Source of the DNA: DASVUC01 sp038237225
GTDB taxonomy: Bacteria; Planctomycetota; Phycisphaerae; Tepidisphaerales; Tepidisphaeraceae
DNA length: 64,000 nt
Reading direction: 5' to 3'
NCBI GenBank assembly: GCA_038237225.1
Contig: JBBRYX010000001.1
Location: 620,001 to 684,000 of the forward strand
Shown here: positions 37,301-44,565 of the stretch, piece after piece
How the letters are laid out: each line of letters begins with the position of its first letter
Numbering within the stretch: the stretch's first letter is position 1
The notes under the pieces: generated by a model
The model's database searches: none
What the model saw: the letters and a program-made list of their open reading frames with translations, nothing else
What the model was told of the DNA's origin: nothing
Program-made: the position numbers and the translations under genes

Positions 37301-38508
37301 GCGCCACACTGCTCGGGTCCGCCGTCGCCAGCGGCAGCTCGACCCTCGTCACCACCGACGGCTCCGTTCCTGATCCGAACACGCTGAGCGAAGGTCTGCA
37401 ATCCATCACCGCAAGGCAGATTGTCCCGGGCGACAACGAGTCGGCCGATTCCCCCGCCCTCTCCATCACCATCGACACGACGCCGCCGGCCGTTCCGAGC
37501 AAGCCGGATCTTTCCTTCGCTTCAGACTCTGGTTTTTCAAACAGCGACAACATCACCATCGACCTGACACCGACCTTCCTTGTCACCGCGATCTCGGGGA
37601 CCAAGATCACAATCTTCCGCGACACGACGCTCGCGACCACACTCACGGCCACCGGCGGCGCCGACTTCGTCACCCTTTCGACGCAGCCGCAGGGGATCTT
37701 CAACTACACCGCCACCGCGACCGACCCGGCCGACAACACAAGCGCGGCAACCGCCGCGCTCTCTGTCACCCTGGACGCAACCGCGCCCAACGCGCCGAAC
37801 GCGCCAGTCGCTGATGCCACCAGCACCACCGTCGCGCTGGACTGGAACGATGTCGCGGATGCCAACCTCTGGGGGTACGACGTCTATCGCGCCACCGTCG
37901 CCGGCGGCCCGTACACCAAAATCAATGCGTCGCCGCTCCCCACCAGTGACTTCACCGATACCGGCCGCACGCCCGGCACCCGCTATTTCTACGTGACCCG
38001 CACCGAAGATCTCGCCGGGAACGTCAGCGTCAATTCAATCGAGGCAACGAGTACGACAATTCCACTGAATCCAACCAACCTCACTGCCGTTGCCGTTAGC
38101 GGGCGACAGATCAATCTCGCCTGGAGCCTCCCCACCGGCAATCGCGAAGGCATCTCTGTTGAACGCCGGCAAGGCAATGGCTCCTGGTCCGTCGTCGCCA
38201 CTCTCACCGCAACCGCCGTTAGCTTCAGCGACACGGACCCGGCCCTGAATCCCAACACCAGCTACGGTTACCAGATCCGCGCGTTCACCGGCGCCGCCAA
38301 CTCCGGCTACTCCGCCGAATCCACCGCCACCACCTACAAGTTCGGTGACATCGACGGCAACGGCTCGATCGACTTCGACGATTACTTCTTCATCGATTAC
38401 GGTTTCGCCAACAAACTCTCCGGCTGGAACTACGGCGACTTCAACGCCGACGGTGTCGTCAACCAACTCGATTACAACATCATCGACAACGCGTTCCTCA
38501 CGCAATAG
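34378..38508 (+). CDS. Giant secreted amidase/golvesin/FN3 protein with dockerin-like tail
   Basis: A 1376-residue multidomain exported protein. The N-terminus has the planctomycetal motif IEKLEPRRMLCM. Domains in order: an N-acetylmuramoyl-L-alanine amidase-3-like domain split in two (TSGGHGYTY near 140, then GFHSNAFNG near 435 and IIEVAFHDNASDAALMKDP near 520); between them a golvesin-like beta domain (VIVDNTSSGFSFQSGSW onward, about 205-345); a fibronectin type III domain (about 560-660); a Rossmann/flavodoxin-like stretch (LIVNNFDRMDRFGDD, about 665-915); two Ig-like domains; two more FN3 domains (about 1140-1320); and a C-terminal dockerin-like pair of calcium loops (GDIDGNGSIDFDDY and GDFNADGVVNQLDYN). 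It may cleave peptidoglycan or a cell-surface peptide bond. Confidence 0.8.
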   Translation: MHPRSAKRAPRISRAIGAAIEKLEPRRMLCMIGPDGTEYHFDGLHKVKANDVDVKIPKNSKLHHDLHDPAPLQDAPVHNPRLAALSARSKVMGPQAPISGNLSAFAANTNLIGPQSALVGSQATGTLTGKVVYTSGGHGYTYTSYFDSVTGTTKFHWVTQRGLTNGMVEDMGVQDQMSLYADYLLNAGATVVPMRPVGHQTNQVIVDNTSSGFSFQSGSWTASAGTPYFSTSANGYDSVNSVEIANHYQFAATSLTETAVARYTPTLTTAGFYPVYSWALNSANRAADQTYRINYTGGSYEVHVDHQKTGKGWVYLGTYYFAPGTGGNVEISNKSATTGKNVIADAIRFGNGMGDFNPGSPGISGQSREDEAALYWLYRSRGYGAAATLVSSTTVDGGFSDDIDANVGAPIRWAAYMNDSAVGSATDRIYLGFHSNAFNGTARGALGLTSSSNPTPHQNDWATKAQAEIQNDLQGIGSPPLEFAFPNHTAVLSGAYGEISNGTIGGEFDATIIEVAFHDNASDAALMKDPKVRDAVARAEYQATVKYFNAWGGTTATMAPDLPTNVRATTDAAENVVLSWNAPAANASTGGAGTATGYRVYSSTNGYGFSLVANLGNVLTTTLAGQPLNAVTYYRIVATNTGGDSMPSFVVAAKPQAGRRAPILIVNNFDRMDRFGDDTESSLLNATSSFTYSRVRPRYNNSYDYSVQAASAIASFNPSLGIETATDAAVAAGQIVLANYHTVIWMSGEQSAGDGTFTSTVQPKVTTYLTNGGKMFISGAEIGWDLVAQNNGSSFYQNTLHTNYVSDDGNDTDPSDGIDPATYATIAGVGALAGVPALTYDNGTYGTYDVGTPDVIASGSGASVALRYVTGGAAAIQYTSGPAQIINMGFPFESIYTESQRNSLMSAVLTYFDVNSTTAIISPAPTSVDLLTDSGSTPATITDNITNYNNSSPAKALQFQVSGTISGATIRIYRGATLLGSAVASGSSTLVTTDGSVPDPNTLSEGLQSITARQIVPGDNESADSPALSITIDTTPPAVPSKPDLSFASDSGFSNSDNITIDLTPTFLVTAISGTKITIFRDTTLATTLTATGGADFVTLSTQPQGIFNYTATATDPADNTSAATAALSVTLDATAPNAPNAPVADATSTTVALDWNDVADANLWGYDVYRATVAGGPYTKINASPLPTSDFTDTGRTPGTRYFYVTRTEDLAGNVSVNSIEATSTTIPLNPTNLTAVAVSGRQINLAWSLPTGNREGISVERRQGNGSWSVVATLTATAVSFSDTDPALNPNTSYGYQIRAFTGAANSGYSAESTATTYKFGDIDGNGSIDFDDYFFIDYGFANKLSGWNYGDFNADGVVNQLDYNIIDNAFLTQ

Positions 38509-38556
38509 ACCCCGGCGTGCCCCGCTTCAGCGGGTGCGTGTTTCCACGATAATGAT

Positions 38557-39363
38557 CTACTTCTTCATCCCCCGATAACAAACACAAACCCCAAACGTCA
38601 TCGGAAACTGCCGCACGTTTTCGAACCCCGCGTCGCGCATCATCCGCATCATCTCTTCTCGCCCAATAAACGTGTTCACCGACTCCGGCAAATACTTATA
38701 CGCCCCCGTCCGATCCCCGCTGATCCAGGTCGCCGTCCGCGGCAGCACCTTCCGAAAATAAAAATTGTACAACCCGCGCAGGAATACGTTCGTCGGTAGG
38801 GAAAATTCTAAAATGATCAATCTCGCCCCTGGTCGCATCACCCGATGAAATTCTCGAATCGCGACAGACGAATCCGCCACATTTCGAATTCCAAACGCAA
38901 TCGAAATCACATCCGCCGACTCATCCGGCAAAGGCAACGCCATCGCATCGCCGTTGAGAAACGAGCAATTGTCAATTGACAATTGACAACTGCCAATTGA
39001 CAATTTCTCCGCTTTTCGCAGCGCAATCGGCAACATCTGAAATGTGAAATCGATACCGACGACCTGCCCCGGGCGGGGAACGTCCCCTTCAGGCAGGCGA
39101 TGAGTCATCAACTTCCGGAAGAATTGCAACGTTAAATCCCCAGTCCCGCACGCCACATCGACCACCCGATCCGTCGCCTTCAATTCCGCCAGCTTCACCG
39201 CTTTTCGCCGCCACCGCTGATCCATCCACAGCGAATGCAACCGATTATTCAGGTCATAGCTCGGCGCAATCGCCGCGAACATTTTCTGCACGCGTGCACG
39301 CTTGTCTCCCACCGTATGCGGGTTGGCGAGCAGCTTGTCATCCCAGGCCGGCGTCTGGCTCAT
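38557..39363 (-). CDS. ubiE: Ubiquinone/menaquinone methyltransferase
   Basis: SAM-dependent C-methyltransferase of quinone synthesis. The 268-residue protein has the UbiE signatures MFAAIAPSYDLNNRLHSLWM, the SAM motif VVDVACGTGDLTLQFF, GDAMALPLPDESADVISIAF and FGIRNVADSSVAIREFHRVM. It carries two segments not expected in the family. Residues about 119-133 (SIGSCQLSIDNCS) are a translated AATTGACA repeat. Residues about 88-99 (PEGDVPRPG) are encoded by a GGGGA-ACG-TCCCC palindrome. Both lie in loops next to the SAM-binding core and keep the frame, so the enzyme may still work. Confidence 0.9.
   Translation of the reverse strand: MSQTPAWDDKLLANPHTVGDKRARVQKMFAAIAPSYDLNNRLHSLWMDQRWRRKAVKLAELKATDRVVDVACGTGDLTLQFFRKLMTHRLPEGDVPRPGQVVGIDFTFQMLPIALRKAEKLSIGSCQLSIDNCSFLNGDAMALPLPDESADVISIAFGIRNVADSSVAIREFHRVMRPGARLIILEFSLPTNVFLRGLYNFYFRKVLPRTATWISGDRTGAYKYLPESVNTFIGREEMMRMMRDAGFENVRQFPMTFGVCVCYRGMKK
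38966..39006. repeat. AATTGACA repeat translated inside ubiE
   Basis: About five overlapping copies of (T)CAATTG(A/T)CAATT-type palindrome, in phase with the ubiE frame. The same word pattern recurs at 49406-49445. Confidence 0.75.
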
Positions 39364-39441
39364 TGCTTCAATGATAAGCCGACCGGCGATTTTTTCCCCT
39401 CTTTGCGCGGATCGCCCCCGCCCGCGGGCGCCGCGATCCTG

Positions 39442-39828
39442 CTAATTTCCCGCGCTATCATTTCCCGGCAGATGCGCCCGAACGGCCGTCACCAGGTCAG
39501 AAAGCTTGAAGTCGGCCTTCTGGAAATAATCCTGATACCCCTCTCGTTTCACCGCATCATCCACCTGATCGGGGTGCAGCGCCGACACCACAAGCACCGG
39601 CAGATTCTTCCGCCGCTCGTCATGCCGCAGAATATTCAAGAACGTCGCCCCATCCATCCCCGGCATCATCAAATCAAGCAATACCAGGTCGTACTTGCCG
39701 TTGTCCAGCGCAATCAAAGCTTCCCACCCATTGGATGCGCTCACCGTCGCATAGCCTGATTTCTGAAGCAGCTTGCTCACAACCTCGCAATGATCCGGAT
39801 CGTCATCAACAACGAGTACTCGAGCCAT
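39442..39828 (-). CDS. CheY-like single-domain response regulator
   Basis: A 128-residue receiver domain with no output domain. The acidic pocket is Asp8-Asp9-Asp10, the phosphoacceptor Asp52 (VLLDLMMPGMDG), the switch Ser82 and the conserved Lys104 (YFQKADF). It would pass phosphate or bind a partner after phosphorylation. No histidine kinase is nearby. It lies between ubiE and rpoD with its own spacing on each side, so it appears monocistronic. Confidence 0.85.
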   Translation of the reverse strand: MARVLVVDDDPDHCEVVSKLLQKSGYATVSASNGWEALIALDNGKYDLVLLDLMMPGMDGATFLNILRHDERRKNLPVLVVSALHPDQVDDAVKREGYQDYFQKADFKLSDLVTAVRAHLPGNDSAGN

Positions 39829-39925
39829 AATAACTTCCTAAAAACCTGAGACTATCATAATTTAGGGCGTGACCTGCGGGATAGGAACGATCATTTTCGA
39901 GAAATGGATGACATCCTCCGCATGG

Positions 39926-39959
39926 CTAAAAAGAAGGAGGCGGACCTGGGCCCGCCTCC
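39926..39959 (-). terminator. Rho-independent terminator of rpoD
   Basis: Arms GGAGGCGG (39936-39943) and CCGCCTCC (39952-39959). On minus, TTCTTTTTAG follows. It starts 27 bases after the rpoD stop. Confidence 0.85.
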
Positions 39960-39985
39960 ATTGATTCTGGAAGTTCAGGATGTCG

Positions 39986-41764
39986 TTACCGCGTCACACC
40001 GCCCGGCAGGAAGCCTTCCAGCTTCCGCGCTCGCACCGGGTGCTGCAGCTTGCGGATGGCTTTGGCTTCAACCTGTCTCACGCGCTCGCGGGTCACTTTG
40101 AAGATTCGACCGACTTCTTCGAGCGTGTAGGTGTAGCCGTCGCCGATGCCGTAGCGGAGCTTGATGATTTCGCGCTCGCGGTAGGTCAGGGTCTTGAGCA
40201 CCTGCTCGATCTTGTCCTTGAGCATCTCCTGCGTCGCAGACTCGACAGGATTGTCGGCTTTTTCGTCCTCGATGAAGTCGCCGAAGTAGCTGTCTTCGCT
40301 CTCGCCCACCGGGCGATCGAGCGAGATGGGATGACGGCTGATCTTCAGGACGCGGCGCGTCTCCGAGACCGTCATCTTCGCCTTCTTGGCGATTTCCTCG
40401 ATGGTCGGCTCGCGGCCAAGCTCCTGCATGAGCATCTTGCTAATGTTGCGCAGCTTGCTCATCGTCTCGATCATGTGGACGGGGATGCGGATGGTGCGGG
40501 CATGATCCGCGATCGCCCGGGTGATCGCCTGGCGAATCCACCACGTCGCGTATGTGCTGAACTTGTAGCCTCGGCGATACTCGTACTTGTCGACCGCGCG
40601 CATCAAACCGGTGTTGCCTTCCTGGATGATGTCCAGGAACGACAGGCCGCGGTTGCGGTACTTCTTCGCGATCGAGACGACCAGACGAAGGTTGCCGCCT
40701 GACAGTTTTCGCTTGGCGTCTTCGTATTTGTTGTAAATCTTCCGCACCGCGACCACGCGCTTGTGCAGGTTCTGTGCATCTTCGAGCACCAGGTCTTCAA
40801 GACCCGCGCACTCTTCCTGGCAGACCTCGAGGTCTTCGCCGGGATCTTTGACTTTCTTGAGTTCCTCGATCCGCTGCTCGAGCTCCAGCATCTTTGTCGA
40901 AATGCTCGACAGCTTTTTATAGAGCGGCGTCACCTTGCTCGTCCGCAACGACAGCTCTTCCAGCAGCTTCACGCTGCGACGGCGTCGCCGGCGCATCGCC
41001 AGCTTCAGGTCATCGACTTCCTTCTTGTTCTTGGATTCGCGAAGGGTGGTCCATTCCTCGCGGTTGCGGAGCAGCATGGTCCGCACGGATCCGAGGTTCA
41101 GCGGAATGCGCTGCCCGATCGTTGCCTTATCGGCTTGATCTTCGGCGGTGCTGATCTTCATCGTCCGATCGAACGGGAGATCTCCTTCATCGACCTGCTG
41201 AAGAATCTCCACCGCGCTCTGGAGGCAGTAATCGCTCTCCAGCACTTTGGAGCGGAAGATCTTGCGGGTGATTTCGATCTTTTTGGCGAGCGCGATTTCC
41301 TGTTCGCGCGTCAGCAGCGGGATCTCGCCCATCTGGGTGAGATACATCCGCACCGGATCGTCGATTCGCTTAGTCGAAGCCTCCGCGAGCTCGGCTTCGA
41401 GATTGAGATCAACCTCTTGCCCTTCATCATCAATGATCGGCTCGTCCGGCGCTCCGTGGCCCTTGCCATGTTTACTTTCCTTCGGCAGGTGCGGCTTGGG
41501 GGGTCTGATGCGCGGCTGCTTAATGTAATCGCCGATGTCGTGTTCGTCGATGAGCTTGATGCCCATCTCGTCCATTCGCATCAGCAGCGAATCCAGCTTG
41601 TCCGGCGAGACCACTTCGTCCGGCAACTTCTCGTTCAGTTCCTCATAGGTGAGGAATCCGCGCGAAGTACCAAGACCAAGCAGCGCCGCGACGCGCTTGT
41701 CCACTTCTTCCTGCGACCCTGATCCAATCAGGGGCGTTTCCATTACGGGGCTACCGTCCTTCAT
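39986..41764 (-). CDS. rpoD: Primary RNA polymerase sigma-70 factor
   Basis: The housekeeping sigma factor. Region 1.1-like sequence (FLTYEELNEKLPDEVVSPDK) is followed by region 1.2 (DDPVRMYLTQMGEIPLLTRE), region 2 (NLRLVVSIAKKYRNRGLSFL, FSTYATWWIRQAITRAIADH), region 3 (RIPVHMIETMSKLRNISKML) and region 4 with YTLEEVGRIFKVTRERVRQV. A spacer between 1.2 and 2 (about 150 residues, charged and coiled) is typical of primary sigmas. The frame is open upstream to 41884; the ATG at 41764 (GGAA upstream) is a choice among several, and 41743 is also possible. It lies downstream of dnaG, as in the classic macromolecular synthesis operon. Confidence 0.93.
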   Translation of the reverse strand: MKDGSPVMETPLIGSGSQEEVDKRVAALLGLGTSRGFLTYEELNEKLPDEVVSPDKLDSLLMRMDEMGIKLIDEHDIGDYIKQPRIRPPKPHLPKESKHGKGHGAPDEPIIDDEGQEVDLNLEAELAEASTKRIDDPVRMYLTQMGEIPLLTREQEIALAKKIEITRKIFRSKVLESDYCLQSAVEILQQVDEGDLPFDRTMKISTAEDQADKATIGQRIPLNLGSVRTMLLRNREEWTTLRESKNKKEVDDLKLAMRRRRRRSVKLLEELSLRTSKVTPLYKKLSSISTKMLELEQRIEELKKVKDPGEDLEVCQEECAGLEDLVLEDAQNLHKRVVAVRKIYNKYEDAKRKLSGGNLRLVVSIAKKYRNRGLSFLDIIQEGNTGLMRAVDKYEYRRGYKFSTYATWWIRQAITRAIADHARTIRIPVHMIETMSKLRNISKMLMQELGREPTIEEIAKKAKMTVSETRRVLKISRHPISLDRPVGESEDSYFGDFIEDEKADNPVESATQEMLKDKIEQVLKTLTYREREIIKLRYGIGDGYTYTLEEVGRIFKVTRERVRQVEAKAIRKLQHPVRARKLEGFLPGGVTR

Positions 41765-41907
41765 TACGTTCCGAACCATTCCCCGCACGCAAGGCGGGCT
41801 ATCTCGCACGGCGTCTCTGGCCAAGGAACTCGGAGCCATTTCCGATCCCTGTAACGGGAGTTTCGTCCATGCGTACAACAACAATCCCAGGTCTGGCGAC
41901 CCCGGAC

Positions 41908-43740
41908 TTAAGAAACGACACGCCTTAAATCAGGCTGCCGAGCTTTATCTTGAGCATTGCGAAGCAGGTCGATCTCGCCCTGCTCCCCCAACTGACCGTC
42001 ATTACGTCGGCGTTGGGCATCTTGTTTTTCGTAATCTCGTTCGCGCCGAGTTCTGGCGAAATGTTCCATCGCCGAATCCAGCGTCATCTGAAGGTCGGCG
42101 AACGCTTCCACGGCCTCCACGGTCGCGATCGCCAGTTCACTCAAGGCCGGCTCGTTCAGCTCGCCGAGGAACTGGTTGAATACCGGCTCTCCCTCATCCT
42201 GTTGAGTATGCCAATACACCTCGGCCAGCTTCCGACGCGCTTCTTCCATAAAGTCCTGCGGACTCACGATTTGCTGTACCGCATGCCATCTGTGCGGTTC
42301 GATCAGCAGGACGCCCAGAAGCCGAACCTCTGCCTGCTCCTGAGCCGTCGGAATCCCTCGAGCCTTTGGAATCTTCGGCTGAGCCTGCTCCGCGACAGCG
42401 ATTCTCGGTCGACTGCTCGGACGAATCCGACGCTCCAACTCGGTTTCCGACATACCCGTCAGACGTCGGAGCCTTTTCACGATCGGACCCCATCGAGTCG
42501 AGTCGATCGCCCGCTCCTGGGCGGCTGACGCAATCACACTTAAGTAAGCCTCCAGCGCCTTCTGCTGTCCGGTCACACCGTCTGCGGACCGAAACTGCCG
42601 ATCAACCTGTTTCCACTTGAAGGTCAACGCATCGGCTGCCTTTGATAATACCTCTTCAAATGCTGCTGCGCCGTTCTTCATCACAAATTCATCCGGATCC
42701 AGATCATCCGGCAATGCCGCGATGGCAATCTCGACCGGTTGCGTCAGGAACAAACCAACCGCGCGATCCACGGCCGCGTCTCCTGCCGTATCGGGATCGA
42801 ACAGAAGCACGATCCGATCCGCAAACCGTCGCAGGATGCCGACGTGTTGTTCCGTCAGCGCGGTTCCTAACACTGAAACGACGTTCGTTACACCATATTG
42901 ATGGGCCATCACGACGTCGGTGTAACCTTCCACCACCGCGACCGTTCGCGTCTCGACGATCCGCTGCCGCGCCAAATCCAGTCCAAAAACAGTTCGCGAT
43001 TTCGAAAACAGCGGCGTTTCCGGGCTATTCAGATACTTCGCCGGGTCTTCCGACCCCGGCATCACTCGGCCGCCGAATGCGATCACCCGACCCGCTTCAT
43101 CCCGTATCGGAAACATCAGCCGATTTCGGAATGTGTCGTAGTGACTCACCACATCGCCATGGTCGTTGGCCTTTTCCTTGACCAATCCCCCGCGCGCCAA
43201 GATGGGCGGAGAAAACTTCTTCCCAACCGGACTCTTTATCAGTCCATCCCAACCCATCGGCGCAAATCCAATCTGAAAGCGCTTGATTGAATCTGAGTCG
43301 AAGCCACGCTCGCTCAGATAGGCACGCGCCGCCTGGCCGGTCTCCGGATGCAATAATAACTTTTCAAAGAACGCGCAAGCTGCGGAATGTGCCTCCAGCA
43401 GTTGCTGGCGCTCCGAGGATTTCTCCTTGGAGACACCGAACTTCGGCAATTCAATATTCGCTCGCTGCGCCAACGTCTTAAGCGCATCGATAAACTCAAC
43501 GCGATCGCGCTTGATCACGAAGTCGATCGCGTTCCCGCCGGCCTTGCATCCGTAGCAGATGAAATACTGCTTGCCGGGGCTGACATGAAACGACGGCGTC
43601 TTCTCCTGATGAAACGGGCAAAGGCCGACGAAATCCTTGCCCCGCCTTTTGAGCGCTACGCTCTGGCCGATCAATTCGACAATGTCGGTTGCGGCGAGAA
43701 CGAGCGTTTTTGAATCAGCGGATGCATTCGGCCCGTTCAC
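41908..43740 (-). CDS. dnaG: DNA primase
   Basis: Synthesises the RNA primers for replication. The 610-residue protein has the N-terminal CHC2-type zinc site (Cys41, His44, Cys62, Cys65), the core with RFQIGFAPMGWDGL, the Toprim metal site (TVAVVEGYTDVVMAHQYGV and LLFDPDTAGDAA) and a C-terminal helicase-binding region. It is the first gene of the dnaG-rpoD pair. The ATG follows a leader of about 135 bases from the promoter at 43883-43911. Confidence 0.95.
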   Translation of the reverse strand: MNGPNASADSKTLVLAATDIVELIGQSVALKRRGKDFVGLCPFHQEKTPSFHVSPGKQYFICYGCKAGGNAIDFVIKRDRVEFIDALKTLAQRANIELPKFGVSKEKSSERQQLLEAHSAACAFFEKLLLHPETGQAARAYLSERGFDSDSIKRFQIGFAPMGWDGLIKSPVGKKFSPPILARGGLVKEKANDHGDVVSHYDTFRNRLMFPIRDEAGRVIAFGGRVMPGSEDPAKYLNSPETPLFSKSRTVFGLDLARQRIVETRTVAVVEGYTDVVMAHQYGVTNVVSVLGTALTEQHVGILRRFADRIVLLFDPDTAGDAAVDRAVGLFLTQPVEIAIAALPDDLDPDEFVMKNGAAAFEEVLSKAADALTFKWKQVDRQFRSADGVTGQQKALEAYLSVIASAAQERAIDSTRWGPIVKRLRRLTGMSETELERRIRPSSRPRIAVAEQAQPKIPKARGIPTAQEQAEVRLLGVLLIEPHRWHAVQQIVSPQDFMEEARRKLAEVYWHTQQDEGEPVFNQFLGELNEPALSELAIATVEAVEAFADLQMTLDSAMEHFARTRRERDYEKQDAQRRRNDGQLGEQGEIDLLRNAQDKARQPDLRRVVS

Positions 43741-44073
43741 GATTTCACCGTTCCCGGGCGCACATGATCGGCGCCAACCGAAGGCTCACCCTGCCCAATG
43801 CAGGAAACTTCCGGACAGATGCAAGCGCAAACGCTTGTCCCAAAACAACTAAGGTCAGCCTTTCGGCATCTTAACGATGTGAAATATAGCACGGGTTTAT
43901 CGGTCGGTCAAATAATAGCAAAGACTGGAAAAATGTAAGTCCTTATTTCGCAGCGGCTTCCGTATGCCGATGGGAACGCGCGTTTCAGCTTTGACGCGCG
44001 TCACACCTATGCTTGACCCATCGACCGCTCGGGATTGATGATCTAAACTGGCCAGCAGGAACCCGGAAACAGC
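43741..44073. other. Divergent intergenic region dnaG / yjbQ
   Basis: These 333 bases hold the dnaG promoter and a small perfect hairpin (CAAGCG-CAAA-CGCTTG, near 43824) within the dnaG leader. No gene is seen. Confidence 0.6.
43883..43911 (-). promoter_or_regulatory. Strong sigma-70 promoter of dnaG-rpoD
   Basis: On the minus strand TTGACC, a 17-base spacer and TATATT. Five of six bases match consensus in each element. Confidence 0.7.
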
Positions 44074-44484
44074 ATGAAGCGCTTCACCCTGACCGTCGAA
44101 ACGGACGGAAACACCGACATCATCAATCTCAATCCCGAACTGGCCAAACGTCTGGCTGGACATAAGGGTGATGGACTCCTGCATCTCTTCGTCGGCGGCT
44201 CCACTGCTGCGCTGACGACGCTCGAGTATGAGCCGGGGCTGGTCAAGCACGATCTACCCGAGGCCATGCAGAAGCTCGTTCCCGATGACGCCCATTACGA
44301 TCACGAAGCGACCTGGAACGACGACAACGGTCACAGCCACATCCGCTCGGCACTTCTGGGTCCCGGCCTGACCATCCCCTTCTCCGACAACAAACTTCTC
44401 ACGGGCGAGTGGCAGCAAGTCGTGCTGATCGACTTCGACACACGTCCGCGTCGCCGAACGATCGTCTGCACGATGATTCTCTGA
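44074..44484 (+). CDS. YjbQ family protein (UPF0047)
   Basis: A 136-residue protein of the YjbQ/UPF0047 family, described as a secondary thiamine-phosphate synthase. Conserved parts are GDGLLHLFVGGSTAALTTLE, YDHEATWNDDNGHSHIRSAL (the His-rich site) and GEWQQVVLIDFDTRPRRR. The ATG follows GGAA. The gene stands alone and ends two bases before a REP-like palindrome pair. Confidence 0.85.
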   Translation: MKRFTLTVETDGNTDIINLNPELAKRLAGHKGDGLLHLFVGGSTAALTTLEYEPGLVKHDLPEAMQKLVPDDAHYDHEATWNDDNGHSHIRSALLGPGLTIPFSDNKLLTGEWQQVVLIDFDTRPRRRTIVCTMIL

Positions 44485-44486
44485 GC

Positions 44487-44560
44487 GTAGCATGGGCGTC
44501 TCGCCCATGTCTTTCTCGGATGCGCTGTCTCGGAGACATGGGCGAGACGCCCACGCTACG
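44487..44560. repeat. BIME-like pair of GTAG-CATGGGC REP units after yjbQ
   Basis: GTAGCATGGGCGTCTCGCCC at the left and its inverted partner (GACATGGGCGAGACGCCCAC then GCTAC) at the right. It lies in the gap between converging yjbQ and dnaA, where it may also serve as a terminator. Confidence 0.78.
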
Positions 44561-44565
44561 CAAAA

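Noticed and set aside
38515..38540. Terminator between the amidase gene and ubiE
   Set aside because: CCCGC/GCGGG gives only a five-base stem without a T-tract.
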